Below, piece by piece: positions 4,694 through 6,420 of a stretch of 6,420 nt of DNA. Position 1 is the first letter of the stretch. Each line of letters starts with the position of its first letter. The notes beneath the pieces were generated by a model. It searched no databases. It had not been told where the DNA came from and saw only the letters and a list, made by a program, of their open reading frames with translations. This DNA is from Methanobrevibacter sp. GTDB lineage: Archaea > Methanobacteriota > Methanobacteria > Methanobacteriales > Methanobacteriaceae. Where the stretch lies: contig JADLKP010000135.1 of NCBI GenBank assembly GCA_016838945.1, forward strand, positions 1 to 6,420, given 5' to 3'. A program made the position numbers and the translations under genes.

Positions 4694-6325
4694 ATGACAA
4701 AATGTTTAATGATTCAAGGAACTGCATCCAATGCTGGAAAAAGTCTTATTGTTGCAGCACTTTGTAGAATCTATACAAAAAGAGGATATAAGGTAGCCCC
4801 ATTTAAGTCACAGAACATGTCCTTAAATTCATATACCACAAAGGAGAATAAGGAAATAGCTATTGCACAAGTATTGCAGGCTAAAGCAGCGAATATAGAG
4901 CCTAGTGTTGATATGAACCCAATATTGCTAAAGCCTAAAGGGGACTCCTGTTCACAGGTCATCATACAAGGCGAAGCTGTAGGAAACAAGGACTTCTTTA
5001 GAAAATATGATAAGACAAAGGCCACTCAAAAGGACATAGACAACAATCTGATGGATGATGAAGACTATAGAATCATTGCAAAGGAAGCGGTTATAGACTC
5101 ATTAAACAAATTAAAAGAAGATTACGATATCATCATCATGGAAGGTGCAGGATCCCCAGCTGAAATCAATTTAAGGGAAGGCGACCTTGCAAATATGGGT
5201 GCTGCAGAAATAGCTGATGCAGATGTGCTTCTTGTAGGAGACATTGACAAAGGAGGAGTCTTTGCATCAATAGCTGGAACTTTCCTATTGCTTGATGATG
5301 CAGACAGGTCAAGATTCAAAGGAGTCATAATCAACAAGTTCAGAGGAAAACAGGAATTGCTATGCTCTGGAATTGAAAGATTGGAAGAAATCATTGAAGT
5401 TCCTGTTTTAGGAATAGTCCCCTATGCAGAAAACCTCCAATTGCCTGAAGAGGATTCCGCATCATTAAAGGAGCATAATTGGACAAAGGAATTTGAAAGC
5501 AATAGAGACCATATAATAATCGGAGTCATAAAGCTTCCAAAGATAGCCAATTTCACAGACATCGACCCATTTGACTCAGAGGATGATGTTGAAGTGAGGA
5601 TGATTGAGCTATATGACGATAAGGAAAAGCTTAGGGACATTGATGCCCTCATTCTGCCAGGTACAAGAAATTCCACAGAGGACATGAAGGAATTGGAAGA
5701 ATCTGGCATGGCAGATAGAATAAGGAAACTCCATAACAACAAGCATATTCCAATAATCGGAATCTGCGGAGGATACCAGATTCTAGGAAACAGGATTATA
5801 GATAAGAACCATAAGGAATCCAAGCTTGATGAAATAGAGGGATTAGGCATTTTAGACATTGAAAGCGAATTCATTAGAGAAGAAAAGATTGTAAAGCAAA
5901 GCCTTGCAAACTTTGAATTGAAAGCGGATGATGAAGATGAATCTGATCAAGCATATGAGATGTTCTCTAAAATCAATGGTGAAGAAGTCACAGGATATGA
6001 ACTTCATGAAGGGACAACAAATCTCTTAGGTGCAAAGCCATTATTTAGAATTAAAGAGGGAATGGGAAATAATAACGAAGGAAAATACGATGGAGCTTAT
6101 CAAAATAACGTATTCGGCACCTATTTCCATGGAATATTCAATAATTACAATTTAAGAAGAGAACTGTTGAATCATATAAGAAAAAATAAAGGATTGAAAA
6201 TAAAAACAGGTGAAGACCCATATGAAACCAGTGTGGAGAATTCACTTGAAAAATTAGCGAATATCGTAGAAGAAGCATTGGATATGGATTATATTGATAA
6301 TCTAATATTTGATGATGAAAAATAG
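4694..6325 (+). CDS. cobQ: Cobyric acid synthase, glutamine-hydrolysing (CobQ/CbiP)
   Basis: The enzyme uses ATP and glutamine to amidate the b, d, e and g side chains of adenosylcobyrinic acid a,c-diamide, giving adenosylcobyric acid. It acts in the cytoplasm. The N-terminal domain is of the dethiobiotin-synthetase type, with P-loop GTASNAGKS (9-17), FKSQNMSLNS (37-46), MEGAGSPAEINL (149-160) and DIDKGGVFAS (183-192). The C-terminal class I-like glutamine amidotransferase domain has the nucleophile Cys358 in GICGGYQ and His479 in YFHGIF. At 543 residues it is longer than the usual 480-510. The extra length includes an acidic stretch (about 410-420) and a charged C-terminal tail (about 500-543). 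It starts at the ATG directly before the P-loop strand, with AAAGGT upstream. It diverges from lonB and appears to be transcribed alone. Methanogens need corrinoids for methyl transfer to coenzyme M. Confidence 0.96.
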   Translation: MTKCLMIQGTASNAGKSLIVAALCRIYTKRGYKVAPFKSQNMSLNSYTTKENKEIAIAQVLQAKAANIEPSVDMNPILLKPKGDSCSQVIIQGEAVGNKDFFRKYDKTKATQKDIDNNLMDDEDYRIIAKEAVIDSLNKLKEDYDIIIMEGAGSPAEINLREGDLANMGAAEIADADVLLVGDIDKGGVFASIAGTFLLLDDADRSRFKGVIINKFRGKQELLCSGIERLEEIIEVPVLGIVPYAENLQLPEEDSASLKEHNWTKEFESNRDHIIIGVIKLPKIANFTDIDPFDSEDDVEVRMIELYDDKEKLRDIDALILPGTRNSTEDMKELEESGMADRIRKLHNNKHIPIIGICGGYQILGNRIIDKNHKESKLDEIEGLGILDIESEFIREEKIVKQSLANFELKADDEDESDQAYEMFSKINGEEVTGYELHEGTTNLLGAKPLFRIKEGMGNNNEGKYDGAYQNNVFGTYFHGIFNNYNLRRELLNHIRKNKGLKIKTGEDPYETSVENSLEKLANIVEEALDMDYIDNLIFDDEK

Positions 6326-6391
6326 AATAATTAAAAAAGAATGATGAAAAATAGAAATAATAAAAATAGAAATAATAAAAATAGAAATAAT
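6311..6391 (+). repeat. 15-bp tandem repeat after cobQ, with copied gene end
   Basis: Three exact tandem copies of a 15-base unit, AAAAATAGAAATAAT, occupy 6347-6391, and a degenerate copy follows. The last codons and stop of cobQ (GATGATGAAAAATAGA, 6311-6326) reappear at 6340-6355 with one change, about two units further on. The array seems to have grown by slippage from the gene end. The plus strand here is A-rich, not T-rich, so it is a poor terminator for cobQ. On the minus strand it would be T-rich and could end a convergent gene to the right of the window. Confidence 0.8.
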
Positions 6392-6420
6392 AAGAATTAG
6401 AAAAGTAATTTAAAAAATTA

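Noticed and set aside
5122..5874. Minus-strand open frames within cobQ
   Set aside because: The translations are Ser-rich mirror products of cobQ codons, with no independent promoter, ribosome site or domain.
6347..6391. CRISPR array
   Set aside because: The units are 15 bases, fully contiguous and A/T only, with no spacers. It is a simple tandem repeat.

Overview
The window looks like a stretch of chromosome from a methanogenic archaeon of the Methanobacteriales, most likely Methanobrevibacter or a close relative. The reasons are a very AT-rich sequence with nearly pure A/T intergenic DNA, an archaeal membrane-type Lon protease (LonB), an archaeal-style cobyric acid synthase, archaeal TATA boxes with purine-rich BRE-like flanks, and ribosome binding sites of the AGGAGGT and GGTGAT types. 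The genus is an inference from overall style, not from a marker gene.

Layout: three genes lie on the minus strand and one on the plus strand. From right to left on the minus strand are lonB (2287-4371), a small secreted or membrane-anchored protein of unknown function (1533-2015), and a polytopic membrane protein of unknown function (193-1290). On the plus strand, cobQ/cbiP (4694-6325) diverges from lonB across a 322-bp regulatory region. This region holds promoter candidates for both genes and an 11-bp-arm inverted repeat. No mobile-element gene, tRNA, rRNA or CRISPR array is visible.

How the genes work: LonB is a membrane-bound AAA+ serine protease for quality control of cytoplasmic and membrane proteins. 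CobQ makes four glutamine-dependent amidations in corrinoid synthesis, which methanogens need for their corrinoid methyltransferases. The two are neighbours without an obvious functional link. The two unknown minus-strand genes both encode envelope proteins and may work together, but nothing in the sequence proves it.

The most unusual thing here is non-coding. An almost identical element of about 100 bp begins right at the stop codon of each of the two unknown genes (91-197 and 1430-1542). In each copy it folds, in the mRNA sense, into two successive hairpins followed by a U-rich tract. Differences between the copies fall in loops or keep pairing. The larger stem is complete only in the RNA read from the minus strand, where G-U pairs replace A-C mismatches. 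The copies also bracket the membrane-protein gene as direct repeats. This could be a structured terminator, a post-transcriptional 3'-UTR element, or the scar of a duplication or insertion.
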